Below are positions 7,945-17,368 of a stretch of 64,000 nt of DNA, one piece after another. Numbering within the stretch: position 1 is the first letter of the stretch; each line of letters starts with the position of its first letter. The notes under the pieces are model-generated. The model ran no database searches. It was not told where the DNA came from and saw only the letters and a program-made list of their open reading frames with translations. This DNA is from Candidatus Helarchaeota archaeon (GTDB lineage Archaea; Asgardarchaeota; Lokiarchaeia; Helarchaeales; HEL-GB-A): the NCBI GenBank assembly GCA_013375455.1, contig JABXJT010000016.1:1-64000 (forward strand). The letters are read 5' to 3'. Both the position numbers and the translations under genes were made by a program.

Positions 7945-9870
7945 TTAGCTCCCTCCCTCTAAATGTGGATTAATAATTGTATGAGCGATCGCATCGTTCG
8001 GGCAAATTTCATAACAAACGCCACATAATGAGCATCTATCCTCATCAATGGACATGTAATCTGGGTTTCTTCGAAGGGCGGTACAGCACAAGTTCTCAGC
8101 ACAGGTTCCGCACATCTGGCACCGTTCAGGTTCAATCCAAAAGACCTCTCTGCTTCGAGGAGGCGCCGTGCGGAGTGTTTTTAGCAAGCGTTTGCGGTAT
8201 TGCAACATGCATTCCCGTTGCGAAACAATGACCTTGATCCCCGGTTGTTTTTTTGCGTCAAGCAACGTGCTGGTCATTAAATAAGGTTCAAAGGGATCAG
8301 TCACCCTAACCCATTTAACTCCAAGGGACCTACAGATATCCCGAATGCTGGGAATTGGCGTAGGGTCGCCCATTCCATTAATTCCAGCACCGGGGTGCGG
8401 GTGGCCGCCTGTCATTGCCGTCCAACTATTGTCAAGAATAATAAGAATGACATCGGCATTATTATAAACCGCATTGACCAGTATTTGTATCCCCGTGTGA
8501 TAGAAGGTGGAATCACCCATAAGGGCAATGATTTTTTGGTCGGTTTTTATGGCGGCACCCACCGCGGCACCTAAACCACCCGACATACAGATTACCCAAT
8601 CCGTAATCCCCATGGGTGGGAAAAAGCTCATCACGTAGCAGCCGATATCACCCGCGTAGATGGTTTCGTCCTCATCCGTGGCAGCCTTTATTGAGAAGAG
8701 TAAGGCCCGTTCTGGACATCCGGGACAGAAAGTCGGGGGACGTGGAGGGACAAGCTTGAGATAATTTTGATATTTATCTAATTTCTGATTAATGGAGCTA
8801 TCGAGGGGTTTTCCTAGAACTTTACTAATTCCGGTAGCCACTTCGCCCGTGTTTAGTTCGCCCCAGCCTCTTAGAACTTTTTTACCCAAAATTTCTGCGG
8901 AGATCCGGTGCTCCTGTGCCAGACGCTTTACTTGGACTTCAAGAAATGGCTCGAGCTCCTCAACAACCAGAATTTTATCTAAATTTTGGGCGAATTCAAC
9001 AAATTGATTTTCATTTATTGGGTGAACCACCCCTAATTTTAAAATTGGGACATCATTCAATCCTAGATTCCTCAGAGCTTCTACCGTATAACCAAATGGA
9101 ACCCCACCCGTGATAATACCAAATTTGGAATCACCAGGAATAATTTTATTAAATCTTGAAACGTACGGCTCGACTTTCTCCATCCGTTCATAGAGTCGTT
9201 TATGATTATTAATGCAATGAGGAGGTAAGGAGCAAAACTTTGGGATATTTTTTATGAATTTCCCTTTATCGTCACGAAATTCAGGTAACCGTCCCAGCGT
9301 GACCTCCTCCACCGTATGGGCAACGCGTGAGGTAACTCGGAAATAACTCACGAGATCAAATTTTTGAGATACATCAAGGGCTTCTGGGATCCAAGCTTTA
9401 GCTTCCTGAACAGTGGATGGTTCAAAATGGCAGAGATGCAGCATCCAGCTATAAAAGCGATCATTCTGTTCGCTGTGGCTTCCTAATGATCCAGGATCTC
9501 CGCCTAATATTACCAATAATCCACCACGCCCATCAGCACTTGTTGGACCATTGAGCGCGATGACAGAAAGCGCATCCGAAGCAACATTTGCCCCGACATG
9601 TTTCATAATTGCTAAAGATTTAATTCCACACCAGCTAGCGCCAGCTGCTGCCGTAATGGACGCCGACTCATTTGAAGCCCATTGGAAATATAGTCCAGGA
9701 ACTTTTCTTGCGATCCGACTGAAGTAGGTGCCCATATCGGTTACGGGAGTGCCCGGATACTGGCTAACGAATTGGATCCCCGTTTCCAAGCACGCACGCG
9801 TCATTGCCATATTTCCTATTAGCATTAGGTGCTCATTCGGAGCATCCCTTAAGAGAATCTGTTCTTCCAT
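7945..9870 (-). CDS. iorA: indolepyruvate:ferredoxin oxidoreductase, alpha subunit
   Basis: About 641 residues from the ATG at 9870 (a TTG four codons upstream is also open). It contains the pyrimidine-binding half, the transketolase-C-like middle domain and a thiamine-diphosphate half with FCPGCPER and a GDSTFYHTG motif followed by NAVYNNADVILIILDNS, as in IorA. The C-terminus carries a ferredoxin domain with two clusters. One has Cys588, 591, 594 and then CC at 599-600; the other has Cys617, 620, 623 and 627 (numbered from the TTG). It forms a heterodimer complex with IorB for 2-oxoacid oxidation. The gene is at the head of the iorAB operon. Confidence 0.95.
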   Translation of the reverse strand: MEEQILLRDAPNEHLMLIGNMAMTRACLETGIQFVSQYPGTPVTDMGTYFSRIARKVPGLYFQWASNESASITAAAGASWCGIKSLAIMKHVGANVASDALSVIALNGPTSADGRGGLLVILGGDPGSLGSHSEQNDRFYSWMLHLCHFEPSTVQEAKAWIPEALDVSQKFDLVSYFRVTSRVAHTVEEVTLGRLPEFRDDKGKFIKNIPKFCSLPPHCINNHKRLYERMEKVEPYVSRFNKIIPGDSKFGIITGGVPFGYTVEALRNLGLNDVPILKLGVVHPINENQFVEFAQNLDKILVVEELEPFLEVQVKRLAQEHRISAEILGKKVLRGWGELNTGEVATGISKVLGKPLDSSINQKLDKYQNYLKLVPPRPPTFCPGCPERALLFSIKAATDEDETIYAGDIGCYVMSFFPPMGITDWVICMSGGLGAAVGAAIKTDQKIIALMGDSTFYHTGIQILVNAVYNNADVILIILDNSWTAMTGGHPHPGAGINGMGDPTPIPSIRDICRSLGVKWVRVTDPFEPYLMTSTLLDAKKQPGIKVIVSQRECMLQYRKRLLKTLRTAPPRSREVFWIEPERCQMCGTCAENLCCTALRRNPDYMSIDEDRCSLCGVCYEICPNDAIAHTIINPHLEGGS

Positions 9871-9954
9871 TCTAAAACGCAACCTAACAGATAGATTATA
9901 TTTATTTTAAAGCAAGTAGTTTTATTACTCTTATTCTTTTGGAAGTAGCCCATC

Positions 9955-10974
9955 ATGGAAGGTTCGCAAATACATAGAGATGGAGACATCATCCTAACGA
10001 AAGATCATTTTATTTTTTATGTATTTGGTTATGAACATCCGTCAGACAAGGTCATAGCATACTTGAAATACGTGCCAAAGGAGATTGAAACGGAATTCAG
10101 ATTAGATTGGATGAATTTTGAATGGGATTTGGGAGATTTAAAATTTATTCGCCCTCAGCAATTATATAGTCCCGAAATTTTTAAAGAAATTCGTAGAGTT
10201 TTCAAAGAGAAATACCCTTATTATTTATATCGTGATCTCTTCATAGGAAAAACAGTATTCGTGGTCCCACACGATAAAATACAAGAAAAGTTCGTCCCTG
10301 CAGTTCAGTTACAGGAATTATTTAACAAATCAGGTCCAGATCCATTAGAGCAAGAAGCAATCGACCTCATTCAACTACTTTCACAACGTTCTAAAGTGCC
10401 CTTAACAGGGTGGGGCCTACATGGGTCGCTCTCAACAGGCATGCACGTAAAGGATAGTGATATAGATATCGCTATTTATGGGGCACAAAATTTTATTAAA
10501 GTCAAAAAGACGGTTTTTACGCTCTCTAAAGAAAAGAAACTCGCATATCTCAATGAAATTAAGTCAGATGAGTATCGAATGAATAAAGGGCTGTATAAAA
10601 AGCGAAAATTCGTATTTAATGGCATTCGTAAAAAAGAGGAAATAAAGAATTTGTATGGGCAATGTAAATTTAGCGCAATCAGACCTCTTCATTTTTATTG
10701 TGATGTAGTAAATAGTTTAGAAGGGATGTTTCGACCCGCCATCTATGAGGTTGAAGAGTATATTCCCACTGATGATGATTCATTACTGGTTAAGACGCAT
10801 TGGCCGAAACAAGTCGTGTCTATGATTGGAGAGTTCAGAGATATAGCCAAGAAAGGTGATGAAATAGAAGTTCAGGGGATGCTCGAAAGAGTAGATGAAA
10901 TTACTGGGTCCGAGAGTTATTATCGAGTTGTGGTGGGTTCGGGTAAAGGAAAGGAGTTTATTTGGCCTGTTTAA
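9955..10974 (+). CDS. predicted nucleotidyltransferase
   Basis: A 339-residue protein with the polymerase-beta-type nucleotidyltransferase signature: [21 protein letters not shown], with Gly157-Ser158-type loop and metal-binding Asp169 and Asp171. The N-terminal 130 residues form a separate domain that opens with [21 protein letters not shown], as in a conserved archaeal nucleotidyltransferase family of unknown target. Length and domain order are typical. It is transcribed alone on the plus strand and overlaps the 3' end of the convergent PSTK-like gene by 17 bp. The catalytic fold is clear; substrate unknown. Confidence 0.82.
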   Translation: MEGSQIHRDGDIILTKDHFIFYVFGYEHPSDKVIAYLKYVPKEIETEFRLDWMNFEWDLGDLKFIRPQQLYSPEIFKEIRRVFKEKYPYYLYRDLFIGKTVFVVPHDKIQEKFVPAVQLQELFNKSGPDPLEQEAIDLIQLLSQRSKVPLTGWGLHGSLSTGMHVKDSDIDIAIYGAQNFIKVKKTVFTLSKEKKLAYLNEIKSDEYRMNKGLYKKRKFVFNGIRKKEEIKNLYGQCKFSAIRPLHFYCDVVNSLEGMFRPAIYEVEEYIPTDDDSLLVKTHWPKQVVSMIGEFRDIAKKGDEIEVQGMLERVDEITGSESYYRVVVGSGKGKEFIWPV

Positions 10975-11758
10975 TTGATGAAATAAATTCCTGTAACTTT
11001 TGCGAAAAGTCCTTTGTTAATGAGTCCATGGGAATCTCTTTATCGGGGAGATTTTTAAGATATTGAATGCGAAACTTACTTACTTTTTTTAAGAGTTGAG
11101 GATCTTTATTCAATTGCGCAAATTCTGAGATGATTTCCCGAGTAATTTTATCAATTTTCTCATTAATCCCGGGTTTTGTGGAAAGGGGAGGGGCTTCCCG
11201 TTTATATGGGGTTTTAATTACAGGTAAAAGTTTAGAGATAATCATCTTCGTGGCAGATTCAGGTGACATTTCGTCAGATTGGATGGTCACCAGCGGATCA
11301 TCCCATTTATAGTCACCGGGGGGATCGAATCGGTCATGCACGCGCCGGATCACTTCTTGTGGAATTGGTAATCCCCGTTTCTCATTCCAGCTCAAGGCTG
11401 TTTCGAGTGGGATTTCGACATGGATCAAGACGAAATGGGCTTGATTTTCTTCTGCAATTTCTTTTAGCTCATGTCGCATGGATTTGTAATAATTCATGTC
11501 ATCGTTAATGACAGAATAATTGTTTCTAAGAGAGAATTGGATGGCATTCAGTGTTAAATTCTTAATGAATGGCTCAATAGTGGGATCAAATTTCTCTATT
11601 TGGCTTGGAATTAATTGTCTTACATCATCCGTGCCAATAACAACATTATTTAGGTTGTAGGTGACCTGAAGTTCTTTTGCAAGTAATTTTGCAATGGTCG
11701 ATTTTCCAGAGGACGGGAGCCCCATTAGAACAATGAGAACCCTTGGATTTCCAGTCAT
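10958..11758 (-). CDS. O-phosphoseryl-tRNA(Sec) kinase-like P-loop kinase
   Basis: About 266 residues from the ATG at 11758 (a GTG three codons earlier is possible). The P-loop is GLPSSGKS, followed by the segment GTDDVR and then the family hallmark [13 protein letters not shown]. An [20 protein letters not shown] stretch completes a close match to archaeal PSTK, which phosphorylates Ser-tRNA(Sec) before SepSecS forms selenocysteine. KTI12-type proteins share the fold, but the Asp-Asp-x-x-Tyr-Tyr-x-Ser-Met-Arg form favours PSTK. The C-terminal 60-residue helical extension is longer than in methanogens. If it is PSTK, the host probably encodes selenoproteins; none was recognised here. Confidence 0.72.
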   Translation of the reverse strand: MTGNPRVLIVLMGLPSSGKSTIAKLLAKELQVTYNLNNVVIGTDDVRQLIPSQIEKFDPTIEPFIKNLTLNAIQFSLRNNYSVINDDMNYYKSMRHELKEIAEENQAHFVLIHVEIPLETALSWNEKRGLPIPQEVIRRVHDRFDPPGDYKWDDPLVTIQSDEMSPESATKMIISKLLPVIKTPYKREAPPLSTKPGINEKIDKITREIISEFAQLNKDPQLLKKVSKFRIQYLKNLPDKEIPMDSLTKDFSQKLQEFISSIKQAK

Positions 11759-11785
11759 TTCTCTCACAAAAAAGGAAGTAGGAAA

Positions 11786-13420
11786 TTATTCTAGTATTTT
11801 GAGGAGTGATCGTCGGACTTTTATATTCTTTAACCTGTTGATATCAGCCTTTTTGAATCGTCCGTAAAGAAATAGTACGAGCACATATCCACCGATTGAC
11901 CAGAAGATCCATGAAAGGATTTGAAAAATGTCCAGATTTGTAAAGTAATCAGTCAATGTTCTGAAAGAATCAAAAACCAGCGTATCGGGAGTGTTAACTG
12001 GATTAGGATAAAGATTAATCCAGACACATTCATGGTTATTTAGTTTTAACGTTTGAAAGATATGAGTCAAATTCGATGGATCATTAAAGGTACTATTTAG
12101 GGTAAGTTTCACAAAACTATTTAATTCCTGATTGGTATGCGTATCCGACCCAGCAATGCAAGCGAGGGTGCCGTTATTTGCAATGCAGAAATTTCGTATT
12201 GCAACTGAATATTCCCTGCCATTATTAATGATTTCAAATCCATCTACGCCCCAGCTTAGTAATTCATTGTAAGTATAAGGGCTGCCAGGAGGGCTTGAAT
12301 AATGATTCACGATCACAAAACCACCTTTACTTTTCACGTATGCAATCATGTTAGAGACGTTCAAAATTATAACAGATGGATCGCCTGGTTTTGCGTTACC
12401 CGGAGGCACGATGATATCAGCCACGCCAAAGTAATTGAGGTGAATATCAAGGGCGTGATAGGTGTATTCTTGACCCCTAATTGCATGAAATGTTAAACCA
12501 CGGCGCTCTATATAAGTCTTGGCTCGTTCGTACCCCCGTTGGTTTTCATGATCCGTGAAGGCTGCACCGTGAATGCCATGCTGAATGTACCAATCAACCC
12601 GTTCTTCTGGGGTGAGAAATCCATCCGATTTCGTTGTATGCACGTGAAAGTCAAATAGATATTCATTCGGCCCGGGTGTTGTTGTTTCTATTTTATGAGC
12701 CGGCCATGGTACAGTTAGTAAAAGAACGTTAATTAAGCCGATGAATAGAAAAACAGCGAGGAATAGCCTGAGTTCCTTACCGGTAATCTTGAAGCCTCTT
12801 AGGATTTTATTATTTTTGCCTTTTTTTGGATTTGATTGTGCCAATTGACTTTTTGGGCGATAATAACGATAGACAATGACCCCCAATTTAAACAGTATGA
12901 TCCCAGTCGCAACTGACAACCCCACTTGTGCAGATGTTTGCCAATGATTATTTAGGAATATAAAGCCGCTAATTAAAAATCCAATTAAGAGATAGAGGAC
13001 AACACCTATAATGACGAGGAGAAGAATTCCTAAAGCGAAAAGCAAATAATTTTTAGCTATTTGAGAAAGGACCAGGAACTTCTTAGATTTGATCTTATTT
13101 CCTTTTCGTAGAATGGCGTAGCTTACTCGAGCTATTGGGAAGAATAAAATAAAAGTAAAAATCCACGTTAAATCCACGCCAATAGAAAAGGTCAATCCGA
13201 TGATCGGTTCCAGGAAGTATCGCCCAATAGGTATAGTAGATGTATAACTTGAGGTTACATCGATACCCTGTAAATAATCAGTGAAATGTATCTCCCGTGA
13301 CGCAGAAAAACTTAGAATGATTAGGAATACCACCCAGATTAGAAATCCAGCTGTGACAATGAGTGTAAATTTATCTTTCTTAAAAAAACTTGGAAACATT
13401 GTAATCACAATTAATCCCAC
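11786..13420 (-). CDS. membrane-anchored PHP-domain phosphoesterase
   Basis: A 544-residue protein with five hydrophobic helices at about residues 19-38, 72-100, 122-155, 165-185 and 218-237. A PHP domain follows, starting at DFHVHTTKSDG (His259 and His261), with FTDHEN, GQEYTYH, VNHYSSPPG and GSDTHT as further metal-binding histidine motifs. A last membrane helix lies near the C-terminus. PHP domains bind three metal ions and hydrolyse phosphoesters. Two membrane blocks on either side of the domain would place it on one membrane face, probably outside given the N-glycosylation sequons around it. The substrate is unknown. The start could be the ATG seven codons in. Confidence 0.82.
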   Translation of the reverse strand: MGLIVITMFPSFFKKDKFTLIVTAGFLIWVVFLIILSFSASREIHFTDYLQGIDVTSSYTSTIPIGRYFLEPIIGLTFSIGVDLTWIFTFILFFPIARVSYAILRKGNKIKSKKFLVLSQIAKNYLLFALGILLLVIIGVVLYLLIGFLISGFIFLNNHWQTSAQVGLSVATGIILFKLGVIVYRYYRPKSQLAQSNPKKGKNNKILRGFKITGKELRLFLAVFLFIGLINVLLLTVPWPAHKIETTTPGPNEYLFDFHVHTTKSDGFLTPEERVDWYIQHGIHGAAFTDHENQRGYERAKTYIERRGLTFHAIRGQEYTYHALDIHLNYFGVADIIVPPGNAKPGDPSVIILNVSNMIAYVKSKGGFVIVNHYSSPPGSPYTYNELLSWGVDGFEIINNGREYSVAIRNFCIANNGTLACIAGSDTHTNQELNSFVKLTLNSTFNDPSNLTHIFQTLKLNNHECVWINLYPNPVNTPDTLVFDSFRTLTDYFTNLDIFQILSWIFWSIGGYVLVLFLYGRFKKADINRLKNIKVRRSLLKILE

Positions 13421-13496
13421 TTTTTAATTTTTTAATTTTGGGGAAACTTTTTATGAATTCTTGGATGAGAAATCTTAGAGTTCCGAGGAATTGGAC

Positions 13497-14255
13497 ATGT
13501 TAATTGACAGCCATTGTCACTTGGATGCAAAATGGTTCAAAAATGATATTCCGGCCATAATTCAGAATGCCAAGAAAAATGAGATAGAAGCAATTATTAC
13601 TTCAAGTATTTCCCCCTCCATCCAAAAAGTAAAAAATATTGTTAACCGATATCCAGACTATTTATTTTGGGCGTTAGGCTTGCATCCACCCGGTGTGAAT
13701 GCTCAAAGTCTCAAGGCCATCACTAAATTGATTAAGATACATCAACATGAAATAGTAGCAATTGGTGAGGTTGGCCTAGATTATCACTGGGTAAAGGAAG
13801 AAAAGAGAAGAGAAGAACAACAAGAAGCCTTAAAATTTTTCATTGAATTGTCCAAGGAACTTGAAAAACCCCTCGTGATTCATGCAAGAGACGCACAGAC
13901 TGATACAATCGATATATTGGAAGAGAAAAGTGCAGAAAATGTTCTGATGCACTGTTTTAGTGGTAATGAAACCGAAGCTAAGCGAGTAATCAAGAACAAA
14001 TGGTTAATTTCGGTTCCGACATCAGTCGTGAACAGAAAGGTCCATCAAATGATGGCGAAAATCGTGCCACTTGACCAAATGCTATTAGAAACTGATGCGC
14101 CTTACCTGTCACCCATACGTAAAACGCGAAATGAGCCCGCCAATATAAAAATAAGCGCTCAAAAGATTGCTGAAATTAAAGATACTACTTTTGATAAGGT
14201 GGCAAGTCAGACGACCATAAATGCAAGGAAGTTTTATCGGCTAAATCAAGGATGA
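13497..14255 (+). CDS. TatD-family metal-dependent hydrolase/DNase
   Basis: About 252 residues from the ATG at 13497; a TTG two codons earlier is also open. Motifs in order: DSHCHLD (the HxH metal pair), GEVGLDYHW (Glu ligand), VIHARDA (His ligand), MHCFSG (His) and LETDAPYLSP (Asp). This is the full metal-ligand set of TatD, a 3'-5' exonuclease/DNase of the amidohydrolase superfamily, and length matches the family. It is followed after 7 bp by an MFS transporter on the same strand. The assignment to TatD is firm; its role in DNA turnover here is inferred from the family. Confidence 0.93.
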   Translation: MLIDSHCHLDAKWFKNDIPAIIQNAKKNEIEAIITSSISPSIQKVKNIVNRYPDYLFWALGLHPPGVNAQSLKAITKLIKIHQHEIVAIGEVGLDYHWVKEEKRREEQQEALKFFIELSKELEKPLVIHARDAQTDTIDILEEKSAENVLMHCFSGNETEAKRVIKNKWLISVPTSVVNRKVHQMMAKIVPLDQMLLETDAPYLSPIRKTRNEPANIKISAQKIAEIKDTTFDKVASQTTINARKFYRLNQG

Positions 14256-14262
14256 TAATAAA

Positions 14263-15471
14263 TTGGTAACCGAAGATTCAATAAAAGATAATATGCGATT
14301 AGCAAATCCCATTACAAACGTAGTGTTATTAGGTGTTCTAGTCTTTTTCACCATAACAGCCGTCTCGATTCTACATGTAAGTATACCTGATTTCTTTTCT
14401 GAGAAGTTCCCTGGTTTAACAGATTTTGAAATTTCTTTATATGATACCGTGTTATATAGTTCATATCTCATTGTGGGGATTTTGACAGGATTATTTTCCG
14501 ATAGAATTGGAAGGCGTAAGATATTCGTTGTAATTGGAAGCGGAGCAAGTGGGCTCTTTTTTTATCTTCTTACAGTTGCACCAAATTATACTTTATTATT
14601 GGTTCTTAGATTTTGTCAGGGAGCCTTTACGGTGTTAACTTGGCAAATTATTATGACGCTAATTTTAGACATCTCCTCTCCGAAAAATCGGGGAAGGAAC
14701 ATGGGGGTGTTTGGAATTTTTCTCACGCTTGCAATGGGGCTCGGTTCAGTTGTTGGCGGAGTGTTAGCGAAATCAGGGGTCTTAATACCATATTATACCT
14801 CCGTGGTCCTGAGCGTAATTGTGTTTATTATGGCACTATTACTTCTTCACGAACCAAAAAATCTTAAAAAAACTCCTTCCCTTAAAAAGATCATTTTAAT
14901 TTTGAAGAAACATCCAAAACTGAGCATACCTGGCATTTTCAACTTTATAGACCGCTTACACATGGGTTTTATCATTTTTATAGTCCCTTTTTATTTGCTA
15001 GAGGTGCTTGGTTTAAGTGTAGATCTACGGGGTATGGTATTAGGTTTATATGCACTTCCCCTCATTTTGCTCTCCTACTCAATGGGGAAATTATCTGATG
15101 TCCATGGACGATACAAACCGCTAATTGTGGGTAGCTTGGGGTTTGGAATAGTTCTCACCATCATTGGCGTTTTGGGCACGTATGGACTTGCAGTTATGAT
15201 CGGACTTTTTGTAGTTTTGGGAGTATTTGCTAGCCTAACTACGCCACCTGCTATGGCGTTAGTTGGAGACATCATTCCAGCGGAGAATATCGCTATCGGA
15301 ATGGGAGCTTTCAATTTTTTAGGGAATTTAGGAATCATCCTCGGACCTGTTCTTGCAGGTATGCTAATGTTTAATTATGTTATAGCATTTCTGATAGCAG
15401 GATTAATTGAATTAGCCTGTTTAGGTGTTTGTGGGCTCTTGATTTGGTATTACAAAAATAACCCTATTTAA
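14263..15471 (+). CDS. MFS transporter, 12 TM
   Basis: A 402-residue carrier with about 12 helices and the classic MFS loop 2-3 signature TGLFSDRIGRRKIFV, repeated in weaker form in the second half as MGKLSDVHGRYKPLIV. It resembles drug/proton antiporters, but the substrate cannot be told. The TTG at 14263 has AAGGATG seven to eight bases upstream and is taken as the start; the ATG at 14293 is the alternative. It lies 7 bp after tatD, so the two are probably co-transcribed. It is unrelated in detail to the MFS gene at the left edge. Confidence 0.88.
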   Translation: MVTEDSIKDNMRLANPITNVVLLGVLVFFTITAVSILHVSIPDFFSEKFPGLTDFEISLYDTVLYSSYLIVGILTGLFSDRIGRRKIFVVIGSGASGLFFYLLTVAPNYTLLLVLRFCQGAFTVLTWQIIMTLILDISSPKNRGRNMGVFGIFLTLAMGLGSVVGGVLAKSGVLIPYYTSVVLSVIVFIMALLLLHEPKNLKKTPSLKKIILILKKHPKLSIPGIFNFIDRLHMGFIIFIVPFYLLEVLGLSVDLRGMVLGLYALPLILLSYSMGKLSDVHGRYKPLIVGSLGFGIVLTIIGVLGTYGLAVMIGLFVVLGVFASLTTPPAMALVGDIIPAENIAIGMGAFNFLGNLGIILGPVLAGMLMFNYVIAFLIAGLIELACLGVCGLLIWYYKNNPI

Positions 15472-15480
15472 AATTATTTT

Positions 15481-16014
15481 CTAACTTTTAGGGTAAATGA
15501 TCTTCTGACCTGGATTAAAATTAGCAAAAGCTGAAGCGAATTTTGCACTTTTGAATTTAAAATGTGGAATCTTCTTCTTAAAGACTAGTTTGAAGAAGTA
15601 TTTTGCTGGATTGAACCTATTTATATAATACCAACGAGTTATTAAAGCATAAAACCCATAAACAATTGATACAAAGATAAAAAAACCCAAAGCCCTCCTC
15701 AAATTGGTAAGTATTATGGGCAAACCTATAAGCAAAAAAGGGATGCCTAAAATTACAGGATATATTACGCTCATATTTATGATAAACTCCTTTCGTCCTT
15801 TCATGTAACAGTTTTTACAGAGTAAAGCAGGAACATCCAAGTCAATGACGGTGTAAGTGTTTTCTCTCATAGTACCATAAACGTGGCTTTCAACCAACTT
15901 TTTCTTATGAGTATGGAATTTAAATAATTCTAGGTCTTCTCGGAAGGGATGCCCACACCCCAAACAGATTTGGGGCCAGTTGAGGATTTGTTGGAAACGT
16001 TGATTACCAAACAA
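15481..16014 (-). CDS. zinc-finger membrane protein, unknown function
   Basis: A 177-residue protein. An N-terminal CLGCGHP pair and a later LLCKNC pair (near residues 77-80) form a split four-cysteine zinc site. Two adjacent hydrophobic helices (about residues 92-130) make a hairpin in the membrane, and a short basic tail follows. The start is a TTG, supported by a strong AAGGAGG ribosome site seven bases upstream. It is convergent with the MFS gene (9 bp gap) and divergent from the next plus-strand gene across a 317 bp spacer. I do not recognise the family. Confidence 0.72.
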   Translation of the reverse strand: MFGNQRFQQILNWPQICLGCGHPFREDLELFKFHTHKKKLVESHVYGTMRENTYTVIDLDVPALLCKNCYMKGRKEFIINMSVIYPVILGIPFLLIGLPIILTNLRRALGFFIFVSIVYGFYALITRWYYINRFNPAKYFFKLVFKKKIPHFKFKSAKFASAFANFNPGQKIIYPKS

Positions 16015-16331
16015 AAAAAAACCTCCTTCAGTCTAAGATATCTTAAGTAAGTGAATTGCTCCAGAAATATTTCCTTTTATTAGGTACTTTTAATTTGATC
16101 TTAATTATATCTTTATTGGTCAAGTGGAAAACACAGAGCTTCATACAAATTAGAGACTGGGAATTAATCGATTCAAACTTGATTTGGTATTTTGAAAAAT
16201 AATGGCTGAATGATTTAATGAAAAACTGTGCAATTATCTAAATTTAGTAGTATTTCTATAGTCAAGTTATTATATAGATGAATCCAATAATTAATCTTGT
16301 TGCGTCTTTTATGTAAAGGTGGTTGGATGAT
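16015..16331. other. divergent intergenic region
   Basis: A 317 bp AT-rich spacer between two divergently transcribed membrane-protein genes. It holds the AAGGAGG ribosome site of the left gene (16022-16028, minus strand), a TTATTATATAGATG promoter-like element about 55 bp before the right gene, and an AGGTGG ribosome site at 16317-16322. No open frame or RNA gene is seen. Confidence 0.6.
16266..16280 (+). promoter_or_regulatory. putative TATA box
   Basis: The AT-rich stretch TTATTATATAGATG lies roughly 50-60 bases upstream of the start of the eight-helix membrane-protein gene. Sequence and spacing fit an archaeal TATA element, though the regional AT bias makes chance matches common. Confidence 0.3.
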
Positions 16332-17297
16332 ATGGCGAAAGATGGGACGACTTTAACAATTGGACTTATCTACATAACGCTCATTGGATTAGTTTGGATA
16401 TTCCTTTTTGCTCGTTTTGAATATTGTTATCCTATGGATGGCTGTTACAACTTAGTTTATTTTATCACTACACCAGGCTTGACGACACTTTTCGGCGCCC
16501 TCTTTCTCGTGCCGAGTTTTATTTTAGCACTAATTTTCATTACAACTTCTTACAGTACAACAACAGGGAAAGTTGCGTTTGGTTTTGGAGTATTTGGTTG
16601 GATTTTTGGAATTATTGGAAATATTGACATCTTAAGTTATTATACCAACGTAAACTATGTTCCTACATTGATGCTCATATTTTTCCTGGGTCTCGCTGTT
16701 TTTGGGACTATTGTATTTGTAAGGGTTTGGAAATTTGATGATTTTGCGAGAGATCGGGTCAAATTTATCTGGGGAATAGTAAATCTTTCTTTAATGGGAT
16801 TGGTTTGGATTTTTTGGATTGGTGGGATACTTTGGTCCTTTCCCATTTTTATTATGTATAACGATTTTTTCTTGGGGGTCTTTTTCTACGTTCCCGCCTT
16901 TATTTTGAATGCGGTCTTTTTTGCACAAGCCCGGGGGATAACTAGTGGGAAAGTAGGATTTGGCTTGGGCGTCCCGGGATGGGTATTGTGTCTCATTGGC
17001 ATAATTTTTGAAATCCGTTTTCCCCATTTCTATACTGATGTAGTAAGCATAATATTTTACCTAATAATCACGAGTCTAATCATCTTAAGTGGAATTATCT
17101 TATTTACAAGAGTCTATAAGGCGGCTGAGTATGCTCCAGCGATTACGGAACCGATTCGCCAGCCAACAACAACTATACCATCGGTTTCTCCGGCACGTAT
17201 GCCGCCAGGACCTCCATGTCCAGATTGTAGTCGTGCAACAAGACACATTGCGCAATATAATAGGTACTATTGTGATCATTGTCAGAAGTATATTTGA
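16332..17297 (+). CDS. internally duplicated 8-TM protein with C-terminal zinc ribbon
   Basis: About 321 residues from the ATG at 16332 (the TTG at 16323 is also open). There are two tandem four-helix halves of about 130 residues. The matching positions are plain: the loop TTGKVAFGFGVFGWIFGIIG in the first half corresponds to TSGKVGFGLGVPGWVLCLIG in the second, and FVRVWKFDDFA corresponds to FTRVYKAAEYA. A Pro/Thr-rich linker then leads to a C-terminal zinc ribbon CPDC-x14-CDHC. The protein evidently arose by duplication of a four-helix unit. A TATA-like element and AGGTGG site precede it. The function is unknown. Confidence 0.75.
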   Translation: MAKDGTTLTIGLIYITLIGLVWIFLFARFEYCYPMDGCYNLVYFITTPGLTTLFGALFLVPSFILALIFITTSYSTTTGKVAFGFGVFGWIFGIIGNIDILSYYTNVNYVPTLMLIFFLGLAVFGTIVFVRVWKFDDFARDRVKFIWGIVNLSLMGLVWIFWIGGILWSFPIFIMYNDFFLGVFFYVPAFILNAVFFAQARGITSGKVGFGLGVPGWVLCLIGIIFEIRFPHFYTDVVSIIFYLIITSLIILSGIILFTRVYKAAEYAPAITEPIRQPTTTIPSVSPARMPPGPPCPDCSRATRHIAQYNRYYCDHCQKYI

Positions 17298-17368
17298 ATT
17301 AGAATGAACTTATCTTTTAAGCGTTATTCGGGATGTTCATCCTTCTGAATTACTTCGGTTCTTGTTTA

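Noticed and set aside
10958..10974. Overlap of the nucleotidyltransferase and PSTK-like stops as a regulatory feature
   Set aside because: Convergent overlaps of a few codons are common in compact archaeal genomes; nothing specific is seen.
15481..16014. Assigning the zinc-finger hairpin protein to a transporter family
   Set aside because: Only two helices and one zinc site are visible; no transporter motif.
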